In this document: positions 48,401-59,349 of the stretch, piece by piece
Layout of the letters: every line of letters begins with the position of its first letter
Position numbering within the stretch: position 1 is the first letter of the stretch
Assembly (NCBI GenBank): GCA_904066235.2
Contig: CAJFCV020000005.1
Span: 4,893,501 to 4,957,500 of the forward strand
Reading direction: 5' to 3'
Source: Bursaphelenchus xylophilus
Taxonomy: Eukaryota; Nematoda; Chromadorea; Rhabditida; Aphelenchoididae
DNA length: 64,000 nt
Made by a program: the position numbers and the translations under genes
The notes under the pieces: model-generated
The model's database searches: none
What the model saw: the letters and a program-made list of their open reading frames with translations, nothing else
Told to the model about the DNA's origin: nothing

Positions 48401-50615
48401 AATGGAATGAGAGGACACGGTAATGATATTGAGATTGATGAAGATTCGATCTACTCGGATCTTGAAGGAAAAGAGCAAGGCGGGGAGGTTGTTATAGGTG
48501 AGAATGGAGATCAGGAAAAAGAAAAGACAATGGACAAGGAAGATCAGAGCGAGATTCAAGTTATTCAAGAAGAAGTTGCAAATAGAAACGGTCATGGTCA
48601 GGATGAAGGCGATTGCCTAACTGATCTGGAGGACTGCTGGAAGAATCCGAAAATTTGCAATACTGAAAGACGTCAATGGAGTTACAGTAGTTCATCGGAC
48701 GACCTCGACACACGTGTTCTCTCTTCAAGCGAGGATGATGTTGTCATAATTATCCCGAAGAAGAAGTTTAAGAAGTCCAAAGGACAGCGGTCGACTCGGG
48801 AATGGGTGAAACAACTCCGCAACTCGATCTCCGGTACGGTCAAATGCGGCGGCGACGTCGAACCATCCAGTTCGGGGAGTCGCTGCGTTTGTTGTGGAGC
48901 TCGGAACGAGAAGGAAGTTGCCGAAATGTGCCTTCAGAAGAAAAATAAGGCCGTTCCGACCGTGCCCCTGTCTTTTTATCGCGATCTCATCCAAAAGGTG
49001 TTTATCTGTCCATGGAGATGCTCGTTCTTCCACTCTGTGCTTACTCGTGCTTGTGTTGTTTGAATGTGGAGAGATATAATGTAAATCGAATCCCTCAGGT
49101 CCTTGCTCTTTTCCTCGAGAACCCCGAATTGATTCAGAGACATCCCTTTTGTGTTACTTATCCAATTTCTAATCCTTTGTATTGTAGAGAAGAGAAAGAA
49201 GAGCTTCGACGAGGTGCTCGACTGGCTTGTCCGCGACGAAGCGGACTCTCCGCCGCCCTACGCCAGTTTCTTCGACCACAACGACGAATGCCGCGCGGAT
49301 CCCACCAGCTCCAGCGAATACAACTCAAGCACCTTTCGTCCCCAACAGTTCGGAAGATATCAGCAGGCCCAATTCGACCGGATGCCCTACAGCAACGGAC
49401 TTGGTCAGAATTCGACCGCTCCCATGGCTGCAAGAGATCGGTTTGAATGTGGAGCCTCTAATCCCACTGGCCCCATCAGTGGAGCTGGACGACCATCTGC
49501 GGGCTGTTATGCAGCGGATGGACAAAACTATAGTGCCATGCAGCGCGGCTCAGCCCGCGGTCAACAGCCTCAGCAAGGATTTAAGGCCGAGGCCCGCAAC
49601 TCCAGATTCACGGCCCATATGCGTCGGGAAGTTGGAATCGGTCAGCCAAACGGGCTGCTGCGCCAAGGACAACCAGCCAGCGCCGGTGCTCGTGGAGCCG
49701 CTCCTCTTCGTGCGCGGTCAGCCAGTTCTCGAGCAGTACCCACCGCTCCGGCTTCAGACGTCTACCTTATGTCCGGTGCTCAGCTCGGATCTGCTGCTCG
49801 ACGATTCCCTGCCGGGTCCCCTCTGCACACCGCTATGCGTGCTGCCTGTGATCCGAAATCGCCGTCATATACTCGGGCGTCCAGCACCAGTTCGAATCGC
49901 TCCACATTTGACAGTGCCGCCGTCCGACGCTACGCGCAAGCGTCGCCTTCCCCTCGAAATCAGAGCCAATCCGGGCGGTCTCGCTGCTCCTCCACCTGCT
50001 CTGGTCTCGGCGGTACTCCAAAGCCTCGAGAGCAGCGGCCTGTGAATGTGAACCAACTCTCAGCCGTCTCAACTGCTGTTGTCCATCCACTAGATTCTCC
50101 TCCGCAAGGATACCAAGAGCAATATAATAAATTTAACGAAGGCCCTGTTTGTAAGAAGGCCGCCTTCGGAACTGAGAAACCGGTCTACAAGGACGAGTAC
50201 GGCCGTGACTTCGCTGGGTTGGCTCCATTTGTTCCGGAAGAAGATTTCTTGCAGCTAGAAGATTTGGATCTTAAGGTGAGCGAGCCGTCCTTTTGTTGTT
50301 CTTGAAATAAGTTGCAATGCCTTACTGTTTGATGTTTCAGGGCGTATTCCCTGATGTTGACTTTTCTGAATTCTTTCCCGACCAATCCTCTTCCAATCCA
50401 GGCAGTGCTGGTTCTCTGCCGATGATGGAGCAGCAGAAGCGGACCCCTCCTTGTTTCGATGACATGTTCCAACAGAATGTGAACATCCAACAACAGCAGG
50501 AGAGTATTGTACCGGATAATTGGAGAATGAGTAAGTTTTGAGCACTTTCTGATATTAATCATGCTATTGCTGCCTCTAAAGAAATCTTGTTTTAGCCGAA
50601 AGCGAATTGTGGTAA
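45402..50615 (+). CDS. hif-1: HIF-1 hypoxia-inducible bHLH-PAS transcription factor
   Basis: Nine exons (45402-45487, 45532-45722, 46143-46300, 47477-48129, 48193-48997, 49099-49152, 49190-50275, 50341-50530, 50596-50615) give about 1080 residues. The basic region/HLH (about 29-88) reads [17 protein letters not shown] and [20 protein letters not shown] starts near 105 ([20 protein letters not shown]) and PAS-B near 260 ([17 protein letters not shown], then FYDIVHPSD). A long acidic, then Ser/Gln/Pro-rich region follows. Near the end, [11 protein letters not shown] places Pro 995 (codon 50225-50227) in the LAP motif that EGL-9/PHD hydroxylates for VHL-dependent degradation. With the ARNT homologue AHA-1 it would activate hypoxia genes. 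Exon 1 ends at a GC donor. The junction between exons 6 and 7 is the weak point: the proposed intron is only 37 nt with a poor donor, so bases 49140-49195 need transcript evidence. Confidence 0.9.
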
Positions 50616-51167
50616 TTCTCCGATGGTGCCCCCAAAAGCACAACCGTAGCTTCCACTCCTACACAGACCTACTCCTTTCCCTAGATGTGCTCTTTCCGTT
50701 TATTATGTACAAGATTATATTCTCGTTTCTTATGGGATCATTCCTATCTTTTGTCGATGTTATCCGGTTGATAATGGTTTATATAAAAGGGTTTCTCGTC
50801 TCTGTATCTAGTTGTTGTCACAGTATCCCATGGCTACTGTACTGTTAGATAAATTGGTCGCTTGTCTCGGATATTTTTTACTCTGATTAGGGAAGCTATT
50901 ACGATAACCTTGTGTTGTTTTGTGGCCCACTTGTCTACAGAGGTCTTACATTTTTGTTAGGCTAAAAGCAATCGACTCCTCTTGGTTTAATGTAATTCTT
51001 TTGTTTTTTTATCTTGACTTGCATCTCCTAATTCTGCTATTTTACTATTCCTTCTTCCTGATTGTAATTTTTTTCTAAATAATTCAACTTCTATCTCCTA
51101 GACACAAGATTTATTGGAATTAGATAAAAAAATTATTTTAACTCGTGGGAAGCAATCAGGCAGAAAC
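50616..51167. other. hif-1 3' UTR region
   Basis: T-rich sequence between convergent genes. No clear AATAAA for hif-1 was found; variants such as AAATAATT near 51076 could serve. No further gene was recognised. Confidence 0.4.
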
Positions 51168-51173
51168 TTTATT
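51168..51173 (-). terminator. polyadenylation signal of the small secreted protein gene
   Basis: TTTATT on the plus strand is AATAAA on the minus strand, 43 nt beyond the stop codon at 51216. Confidence 0.5.
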
Positions 51174-51215
51174 CGTATCAGGCAAAATGTATCTTACAAT
51201 TATGTATTGCGCGGG

Positions 51216-51431
51216 CTAGACTGGAATGGGATGGGTTACTGTAACAGGTCGTTGCAGAACATTCGTTGTTTTGTGATCTAGTAGAGTTGTTGGGGTCACG
51301 GAACGAGAGAATCTTGCATTTTGCGAGTCTTGATGAGGCGTGGTGGGGTTATGGGGAGGGGCAAGAGGGGAACTTGATGAAATTGTGACGAATGTAAAGA
51401 TGAAAAGAAATCTGAAATATAGCATAAGCAT
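51216..51431 (-). CDS. small secreted protein, unrecognised
   Basis: A 71-residue single-exon frame with a good signal peptide (MLMLYFRFLFIFTFVTISSS) and a Pro/Thr/Ser-rich mature part without cysteine (PLAPPHNPTTPH, then VTPTTLLDH, ending RPVTVTHPIPV). A correctly placed AATAAA supports a real gene. I do not recognise the family. A single Arg precedes FSRSVTP, but there is no repeated or dibasic-flanked peptide as in classical neuropeptide precursors. A CTATATTTCAG acceptor sits inside the signal-peptide coding region, so the true first exon could lie further upstream, near 51920, where a GTAAGT donor occurs. The secretory nature is seen; any function is unknown. Confidence 0.5.
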   Translation of the reverse strand: MLMLYFRFLFIFTFVTISSSSPLAPPHNPTTPHQDSQNARFSRSVTPTTLLDHKTTNVLQRPVTVTHPIPV

Positions 51432-53376
51432 GGATTTACTATTTAAAACAGGATTATATATTGTGAATTGACTGAAAAGAAGTTGCTATTGTGTCATCTG
51501 TGATCCGGGATTACTCTAGGTTTTTTTGTATTTTCCTGCAAAACCCTGGAGAACAGATGATTCCCGCTCTTTTCACGCCCATTTCCGCAAACCCACGAAA
51601 CGATTGCGCAACTTATGGTTGTTTTGTAATTGTTTTTCTCGTAGTAAACAACGCATCCGTGCAAGAAATCAGGAAGTTTTTGAGGAAAGCTTGGGAATTG
51701 ATAAATTCAAGTCTTAAGAAACGTGAGATATTCATAAAAGTGCAAGATTTTCCTGTTTTTTGAAAAAATTGTCGTTAAATTGCGAGCTTTTCAACATTTT
51801 TTACATCTGTTTCGGAACCTGGACGTTGGTTTTTAGGCAAATTTAATAACCGGTAATTGCTGTCCGGCTTTTTTCGTAATGATGAAAAGATAAAGTAAAA
51901 TTAACTTACATTAGATGGAGTCTCCCGTTTCTTGTCATGGAGCCGAAGATTTGGGGAGATCGTGGGCGCAGAAGAAGTGAAGTTCTGAAGAAGTAAACGG
52001 TTCGCCGCGAGAGTTAAAAAAAACAGTAAATGGAAATGAAAACTGTAATAATGACGATCGAGAACTCGCGCGAACAACAAATTACTCGGTATAATGGTAA
52101 TTACTACCTCCTCTTGTCCAGCACCACGTTTCGGCGTTACGCAACCCCGCAGGCAATGGGGTTACGAGGTTGCGGGAAGTCGAGGAAAAAGAAAGTGAAT
52201 CCTATCATATTATAGTAAAGTTCAAGACGGGATGACAATATAAACAGGGGCGTGTATACGAAGTAATTTTAGTCAAAAAAAAATAACTCAGGAATTAATT
52301 ATTTTAGAATTCGACCTATACGAATAGTCGGAAAGGACGTTTTCTTTTAACAATTTCTATAAATTACTTGGGGTAAAAGTAAACGATTCCAAATTTTGGA
52401 GGTTTGACGTAAAGACCGCTTAAAAGCCGACAAAATACGGAAAAAACAACGACCGTCAACACTTGAAGACTGCAAATAAGTAGTAGAGACATACTTATTT
52501 TGAACGGAATTCGCATTACCATGAGAATTGGGATGAAATCCCCATCGAAAAAGACAACTGCCTTCGGGGGAAGACGAGCAATATGGGCGGTTTGAGTGAA
52601 GTTATCATATTTTTATACGAGAGACCAAAAGGTTTTCAATAAGTTGACTCTCAAGAAACCCCCCAAACTTCAGGAACTCCTCAAGTTCGCCTATGGAGAG
52701 AATCGACTTCTGGAAACCCGAAACCGGCTCCAGAATCGAGTCCAAGAAGCCGTGGCCTTGAGGGGAAAAGGGTCTCCAATTTCAAGTGTTTACGGGAGCA
52801 ATGCCTTCCATCTTGCGGGGATCTGTTCATGGATATATGGAGAATATGATTCGGGTCAATCCGAGTGAAAATACCCTCAGGGTTCAGCGGTTTTTGCGGC
52901 GAGTAATTGCGGGGTTTACATTGGGTACAAAACATGTGCGCGATCCGGCGCCGCATCCATCTGTATGAACAACATGATCGAGGGTTTTGAACATGCACTT
53001 TTACTCTCTTCGAGATCGCCGAGACTTGGGCAGGAGGATTTGCACGCGTCAGAAGACATGGGCAGGGTTTGAGGGACGGATAAACCTATGGATTGGGGTC
53101 AAATGTGATTTTTTAGAAATGAAAAACTGGGATTTTGGCAGGTATACAGGAAAATATACTCACCTATATGCTCAGAATTGCATAGAAGTGAGCCATGCAA
53201 TTTTGACAAGGCCGAATTGTGAAAATAAAAATTGAATATGTTAATTTGATGACATCAGACTCCCCAATAATCATCAAATCTTAACGAAATAATCAAAAAA
53301 AGTCATTTTTGTAAAGCCTTTACTCTCACCAACCAAATATACAACCATTTTATACAAAAATTCAAGGTCGAGGTAA
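51432..53376. other. intergenic region, possible unplaced exon near 52600
   Basis: Mostly AT-rich. A plus-strand frame at 52596-52868 contains a helical-looking, charged segment after a good acceptor at about 52674, with a GTCTCC donor near 52771. No neighbouring exons could be linked, so it is left uncalled. Nothing else was recognised. Confidence 0.3.
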
Positions 53377-53754
53377 TTAACGACGGCCCAAAGGAGGGGT
53401 GAAAGCGGCCGGGGGGTTCAATCCAACTGGAATCGCCGGGGCTTGAGCGCCTGGCCCAGATGGAAGGGACTGGACTGGGGCACTGGCATGGGCGAACAGA
53501 TTTTGGAAGTAGGGAGAGTAACTGGTGGCAGGCCACTAAAATATGATTTGAAATTTAGTAAATTAAGTATAAGGGCATAAAATAAGAAGGGTAGCCAAGG
53601 ATTATAAGGAAATGACTTACAGCAGCTGGCTGGGCTTGGACTCCACCAAAAACGGCGAAAACAAAACAGAAGAAGTACCTGAAACAATGTCAGAAAGTTA
53701 AGTCATCAATTGCTTAAAGTATTCATGATGAACTTACAATACACACTTGAACAT
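53377..53754 (-). CDS. small secreted Ala/Pro-rich protein
   Basis: Three exons (53754-53738, 53678-53621, 53535-53377) encode 77 residues. The exons are too short for simple ORF finding, but phases agree and a signal peptide spans the first two (MFKCVLYFFCFVFAVFGGVQ, cleavage likely after Ala in VQA). The mature part, about 55 residues, is rich in Ala, Pro and Ser, has no Cys, and ends in FTPPLGRR. An in-frame ATG six codons upstream (53772) would add a less typical N-terminus. A TATA box lies just upstream. Terminal Gly-Arg-Arg is a classical amidation and processing signal, so the C-terminus could be a processed amidated peptide. The family is not recognised. Confidence 0.7.
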
Positions 53755-53791
53755 GTCGCGCTTGTTGATCATCTCCCACCCGCCACCCACC

Positions 53792-53799
53792 CTTTTATA
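53792..53799 (-). promoter_or_regulatory. TATA box of the small secreted protein gene
   Basis: TATAAAAG on the minus strand, about 40 nt upstream of the ATG at 53754 and about 20 nt upstream of the alternative ATG at 53772. A TATA box this close to the coding region implies a very short 5' UTR and strong, regulated transcription. Confidence 0.6.
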
Positions 53800-54242
53800 C
53801 GGCCCGTTCTTCCCCTCCAAACCTATTGTATCGAATGTTTGCGCGTGGCCGGCCGGTTTTTTGCCCCATTTTGGGGTCCCAATCAAACAGGAGATCAATT
53901 TATTTTTGGCTGAACAACAGTTTTAGACAAGGTTCAAATAAACAACAACACGATTGGAGGAGTTGAGAAATGGGCCTATTTATTATTAGCGGTGACAATA
54001 AATATTTAGTTACACACCTGTCTTGGAGTTCAATAAATTGTAACATGGAATGTGAATTTTACTGACTTAATTAAATATTGATTATATACAGAACTTGTAC
54101 TCGTTTTTGGTACTGATTTGCAATATTTTTAAAATAAATAAAAAAACGAAGTTCAGATTTCAAGACCAGCCTGAATGAGTTGTCTAGGTAATAATAAAAC
54201 TACTAATCAGCAGTCTTAATTGCAAGTAGATAAACTAAATCA

Positions 54243-57001
54243 TCATGTCGAGTACTGTTGCATATATTTTTCCTTCAGATTCTCCGCTCCGATCCATTGT
54301 TTGAACGCCCTCAGGTGTTGATGAGGCCTTTTGGCCCCGAATCTTGTGCAAATCGTCTTTTCGCCGGGCATCTTTGTCCCCGTCGGCTCCAATAATGTGC
54401 ATCTAACCAGTTGAATACACTCGTTTGAGAAGATGGCCTCCTTCTGCACGCCGTAATCTGATAAACGGCTTAAATGCGCCAGGTCTGAAGGCATTGCCCT
54501 GAGGGTAAACTGGAAAAAATGAATAAATTTAATGGAGATACGAGTAGAAAACGAAATTTAAACAGCTCAGACAGGGAAATCTATAAGGTCAAATTTTAGG
54601 GAAGTAAAAAAATGTGTAAATTAATTGTAAGCAAAGCAAAAGGATTAAAAGTACGTAAAAGCTTACTTCCGTCATCTGAGGGAACAAAACTCGCTTGTGG
54701 TTGGTCTGTTTGTTACACTTCATATGCAGTTCTTCCACTCCATGCTGTCCAACTGTATCCACATAACATTGGAAAGCGTACCATCGACTTAATTTAACTG
54801 AACTTAAGGCCGCTACTATTAACTCGGCTAAGGCAACATCTATCTGAAATCAAGAAAGAATAAGGGGGTATTCGTAAAGAAAGATTGCAAAATACCATTA
54901 ATCACAATGCCCACACTTACTGTTAAGCATCTAACAAAAGGAGCGAAAAATTGAATGGCCTCCCATAATGTATACACATCTTTGGAGGTCCATCTATCAT
55001 CCACCATAACCACGGCACTCCGTTCATCCAGATGCATGTAAATGTTCGTCTTTTTGAGCTGATGGAAGTCTTCTGGAAAACCGTAAATATTTATGTTGCA
55101 ATCTTCCCCGCATTTTACTTTTTTTATTCAAATTGCACACGTGTATATTTTTGTAAAGACACAAGTTTTTCGCTTTGAAAACCTCAAAACAATTCCTCTA
55201 AAACCGTACCCAAAAATCGTTGGGTACGAAAAGGTCCGCTGAGGAAAAAAGGACCGCTCAAATGATTTCGAAAATTAATTTTTCCGGACCGTTACTTGTT
55301 TCTCTTAGGTAGTAGTGTTGTGTTCTTGTAGATATAGGGGTTTTTGAGGGCGCTCATTTCAAAAATTCATTTTTTCTAAATCTTACATTTTTTAAGTTTC
55401 TCTATCTTTTTGTTGAGTATCTCTGATATTTAAGATTTGACACTCTCTAATATCTGTGACTTGACATGTGAAATGAGATATAATTTTGACATAAGCATAA
55501 TGGATTGCCTGCAGAATATTAGTCGAAACAATTAAAAAAAAATCCTGTAAAATAAAATTGTAAAAATAAAAAGAAAATACTATGATTCTTAAAATCTGAG
55601 CCATCCGACTACCCCTTTATCCGATATTTAATGAGAATTGTTTGAATATTACTACTTTACACTACTGCTTCAGCAACATTGCAAGTTCCAGAAAAAATAA
55701 TCACGATTTTTGAAATCAGCACACCGAGAACCTCTAAATCCATTATTCAACGAAAAAATTCAAAAAATTACTACTTAAAACTACTACTTAAGCAAAATTG
55801 TAAAATTCAGCAAAAATGGATACGATTTTTGAAATCAGCGACATCGATTACCCTCCCCCCGCCTCTTCCCCGCGGTCCTCTCTCCCTTTTTTTAGCGGAC
55901 CTTTCGGACCCTTTCGTCCTCGATCGAAAGAAACATCCAAAGATCTTCAAATCTTCTCCAAAATTCTATTTGTGGCGAAATGCCACATTGTTTGGCCAGG
56001 AAGTAGTCAATCCAACTACGCTGGATTGACGTGCGTTTTATCATCATATCCGCCCAACTCGGATTAATTTTTGAGGTTTTAAAAGTCATAATAAAGCGTC
56101 TCAATCATTCTTGGGGGTCCAACAAGCTGGACGATAAAGGATAAAAGATCGGGCAGAATATATTCTTCCTTTAACTATTCAATTTATGCTGATTGTTCTC
56201 TAAATTTCTACCAGGTGACCTCCAAACAGTTTGTAAATGGTTTTCTCCAAGAGATCTCCAGATATTACAGCGAAACATGGCTTGATAAAAGTCATCAAAA
56301 AAGAATGCCCTTTGGTCAGACTGCACTCAACAGACGTTACAAAGCCATTTTTGTTCACAAAAAATAATTTGAAAAGTACAGTAAACATACCGTCTTCGTA
56401 TTCGTCATTACTCAGCTGTTCCGTATCACATCGGAGGAGATCCAGATAGAATAAAGCCTTCAATTTATCGGTGACCAACTCATTTAACTGCCGATTTACT
56501 CTCCTCAGGTTGAGCAGATCGAATGGACTTAATTCTGTGCAAATCAGAGACCTGAAAAAGGGAAGAGTAACAAGTCAAATTTACAAAAATATTTACAAGA
56601 AATTTGAGAGCTCAATTTTTTGATTAACCGATCGAAAAAACAAGAGGAATTGGAGGGAAATTCTAGTGGTTCTAGTGGGAAGTTTAGTGATTTAGAGTGA
56701 TTGTAAGACTTCTTCGATGGTTCAACATTTGTGTTAAAGTAATTGTGAGATATTTTTTTAAATTTTTCGGTTTTTCAACCCTGCAAATAAATTTTTTTGT
56801 ATTCCGATTCCGAAATAATCCTCCAAATTGGGTTGTCCACGACTTAATTAAAAAGACTTACCAAATTTCGTTGGGCAAAGTAATTTGACCGTTCTGTTTC
56901 TTATTAAAACGCCTCGGGTTATTTCTCATTTCCTTGAATTTGGATCTCTTCCCCGCATTTAGAAAGATAACTAGTGACTTTAGTGTCCATATTGACGGCA
57001 T
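54243..57001 (-). CDS. F-box protein
   Basis: Exons 57001-56862, 56551-56391, an exon ending at 56220, 55072-54921, 54843-54667 and 54509-54243. The ATG at 57001 is one nt behind a TTTTTCAG acceptor. Residues about 43-85 form an F-box: LPNEIWSLICTELSPFDLL followed by NLRRVNRQLNEL, the surface that binds SKP1 in SCF ubiquitin ligases. The rest (for example KKTNIYMHLDERSAVVMV, LAELIVAALSSVKLSRWYAF) has alternating strand/helix character and should be the substrate-binding part; no named domain was recognised, though FTH-type F-box proteins of nematodes are similar in plan. The third exon is unresolved: from 56390 the frame either reads through to 56220 or splices out about 60 nt, and both keep the frame into 55072. 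The intron 55073-56219 contains a foldback element. Confidence 0.78.
55222..55911. mobile_element. decayed second foldback element, same family
   Basis: It lies in the F-box gene intron. The ends are inverted copies: GGGTACGAAAAGGTCCGCT on the left and, inverted, GGGTCCGAAAGGTCCGCT on the right, each followed by an A-run and GGACCGC. Inner parts are also inverted, around a GAGGGCGCTCATTTCAAAAAT motif on the left and two GTGCTGATTTCAAAAAT-type copies on the right. About 85 nt at 55706-55792 (inverted) match 38517-38602 of the first foldback element closely. No clear target duplication and more mismatches between arms indicate an older insertion. No coding capacity was seen. Confidence 0.65.
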
Positions 57002-59349
57002 TCTGAAAAATAATAATTAATTTATAAAACATTACTCTTAAAGATACTTCTCTATTGACAAAAGCTCCAAAGATCACAACGATGTCTGCGCGAAAAATGC
57101 GAAAAAAATGGTTAATTGCAACATTGAACAGGCAAAAAGAATAAAGTAAAGAGGCAACCTCCATGAGAACATGTTCTCCGACATCAGATCTCACAATGTA
57201 ATTTGTATTTCCCGACGATTTGAGATAGAATTAATAGTCAAAATTTAAATAATTAATAATTTAGTCATCAAATTACTCATATAAAATAATACAGAGCTAT
57301 TATTGCCATCTGCACTACATTTTCGATTCAAAAAAAATTAATTTGGTAAGCCACTGGCACTAATTGAAAAAAAAATTTTGAAAAAACGGATGGTCTAGTA
57401 TAATGTCATAAAAATAGCTTATAAAAGTATCCATAACAAATTAGGAAAGTAGTCAAAATGGGATTGGATTCTGGGCCTAATGGATTTGCAAATAACCATG
57501 GAGAAAAAGGACCTTGTTTTAAATGATTAGAAGAAAGGTAGAGGGAAAAAAAGGACGGGGAGGGACCGCCTTTTTGAGAACATTATTATTACACCCTCAC
57601 AAGGGAATTTTAGATCAGCTCAAAGCGGATAAAATACAATGCATGGAATGCACATGCAAAAAGAGATTATTGTTTTCTGCAGAAAAATGTAATACTTTGA
57701 AAGATTACGGTAACTTTTTATTTTTTTAGAACAAATTAACCAAAAACGTTTGAAAGATGAGCTGCAAAAGACTACTTCCTTGACATATACGAGAATCCTA
57801 GCTCGCGCTTTGCAGAAACAACCGAGATTTTTGGATCGAAAGTTGGCGAAAATTTGACAATTTTTGCCGAACTTCGGCACGAAAAGTTTCGTGCCTATTT
57901 CTACCACAGAGGGTAATGTTTCCACACAAAAATCAATCTTTTCCGCGCGAAATTGGCAAAGTTATGGCCAAAAAGTGTTTTTCCCTCTGACCGCTCTCCA
58001 CGTTTAGTGTGCTCTCTCGGCGGCAAAAATCGTTGAATATTTCGGCGGCGCCTGCAAAGCGCGAGCTAAAACTTTCAGGAATTGATACTTAGTTCATGAC
58101 CTGAGTGTCGCACTTGGGGTACTTCCCCTGTTATTAGATATAATTAGAGTTCATTTACCATTTAGTATATACGTATCTAACAAGATTAACTCAAAATAAA
58201 TGTAAGGATCTGAGGATGATGTGGTTTCACAACCAAAAACATAAATCTTGTGCCATACATGAAGAAATCCTTGCTTAATGTCTTGGAAGGATTACTTTTT
58301 AATATCAAAGAAAGAGGAGGTTTCAAGAAAAATGTGGAGTCATTTAAAATGAGGTCAAATACCAAGCTTGACATTACAGTTTTCGAACACAAACCCGTTA
58401 AAAAGGTACTGTAAACATCAGAATAATTCGTAAACCCGATCATACTCTAGACTCTTAATTTGCAAAACAGTCATCATTTTTATCCTCTTTTCACTCCCAG
58501 AAACAGTAAAACCACTTGTCCCATTAATTCCCCTCACATCTGATACCTTCTCACAAACAAAAAGGTCTCATTTGTGAGTCCGTCCACGTCTTTCCTCCGT
58601 ATCATCGTTCTGTCAACCCAATTCCCATGCAATCTGGTCACGGCCTAGGGCAAAAAAAAAAGAGATTAAAAACCTCCCCAAATTTGGAAATAATTTGGAA
58701 CGGTGGTAATGGGAGCATCCGAAGAGGAGAGTAATATACGAAACGAGTAATGTTGTAAACGAGTGGAAGCAGCACAAATGAAATTTGTGATAGTTTTTAC
58801 GCGAAAAGGAGGATAGCCATCTTGTTATCTTCAAATTACACATGGTCTGAGCAAATAAAAGCGAAAGAAGTAGATGAATATAGTTACTTTCGGACTTCTC
58901 ATCTCTTGCCCTGAAAGGAAACCAGTCCGAATCATAAGGCGCGTGCAATATAAAAAATTATACTACCCCAAATCCCGGCTTTATTCTCCTCGACAGCTGA
59001 GAACAGGCCTCTTTTTCGAAGTAAAATACTTTTTAAAAGATTACTATGGAGAATATTAGATAAGACCGGACAAAAGAATGCGTTCTACCATATATTTCCC
59101 ACGTCAATCTGCGTGAAATTGAATAACATTCAAGTTGGAGGAGGACAGCAAAAGTTTAAAAAGGAAAGTGTAATATGGAGCAGCTGGATGCACTGTAAAT
59201 GTTGACAACCGCAGTAATGATTTGTTATGGAAATACGGCTGGAAAGAGATTGTTTTGAATGTTTATTCAGGTGGTTTGGGGAAGGGCTTGATTTGGTATT
59301 CTCTTCTGGTTGTAATAAAACGAAGGTTCGAATCATAACCGAGAAGAAA
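57002..59349. other. intergenic region between F-box and EEP genes
   Basis: Contains the inverted-repeat element at 57800-58131. Frames at 57523-57729, 58186-58443 and 58613-58948 show no domain, signal peptide or splice partner. It must include the promoters of both divergent neighbours. Confidence 0.45.
57800..58131. repeat. interspersed repeat with terminal inverted segment
   Basis: A perfect 16-bp inverted repeat, AGCTCGCGCTTTGCAG at 57800-57815 and its complement at 58052-58067, encloses about 236 nt. The sequence just to the right (58107-58131) recurs with 23 of 25 bases matching at 60670-60694, next to another AAGCTCGCGCTTTTGC segment. The pattern fits fragments of a dispersed element. 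Its class is unknown. Confidence 0.5.

Noticed and set aside
49227..50045. 272-residue plus-strand frame overlapping hif-1 exon 7
   Set aside because: It is the +1 shadow of the frame that carries the LAP hydroxylation motif.
52596..52868. Possible coding exon with a charged helical segment
   Set aside because: One good acceptor but no linked exons or stop/start context, so not called.
59322..59340. GGTTCGAATC resembling a tRNA T-loop
   Set aside because: The flanking bases cannot form a T-stem, and no D or anticodon arm lies upstream.
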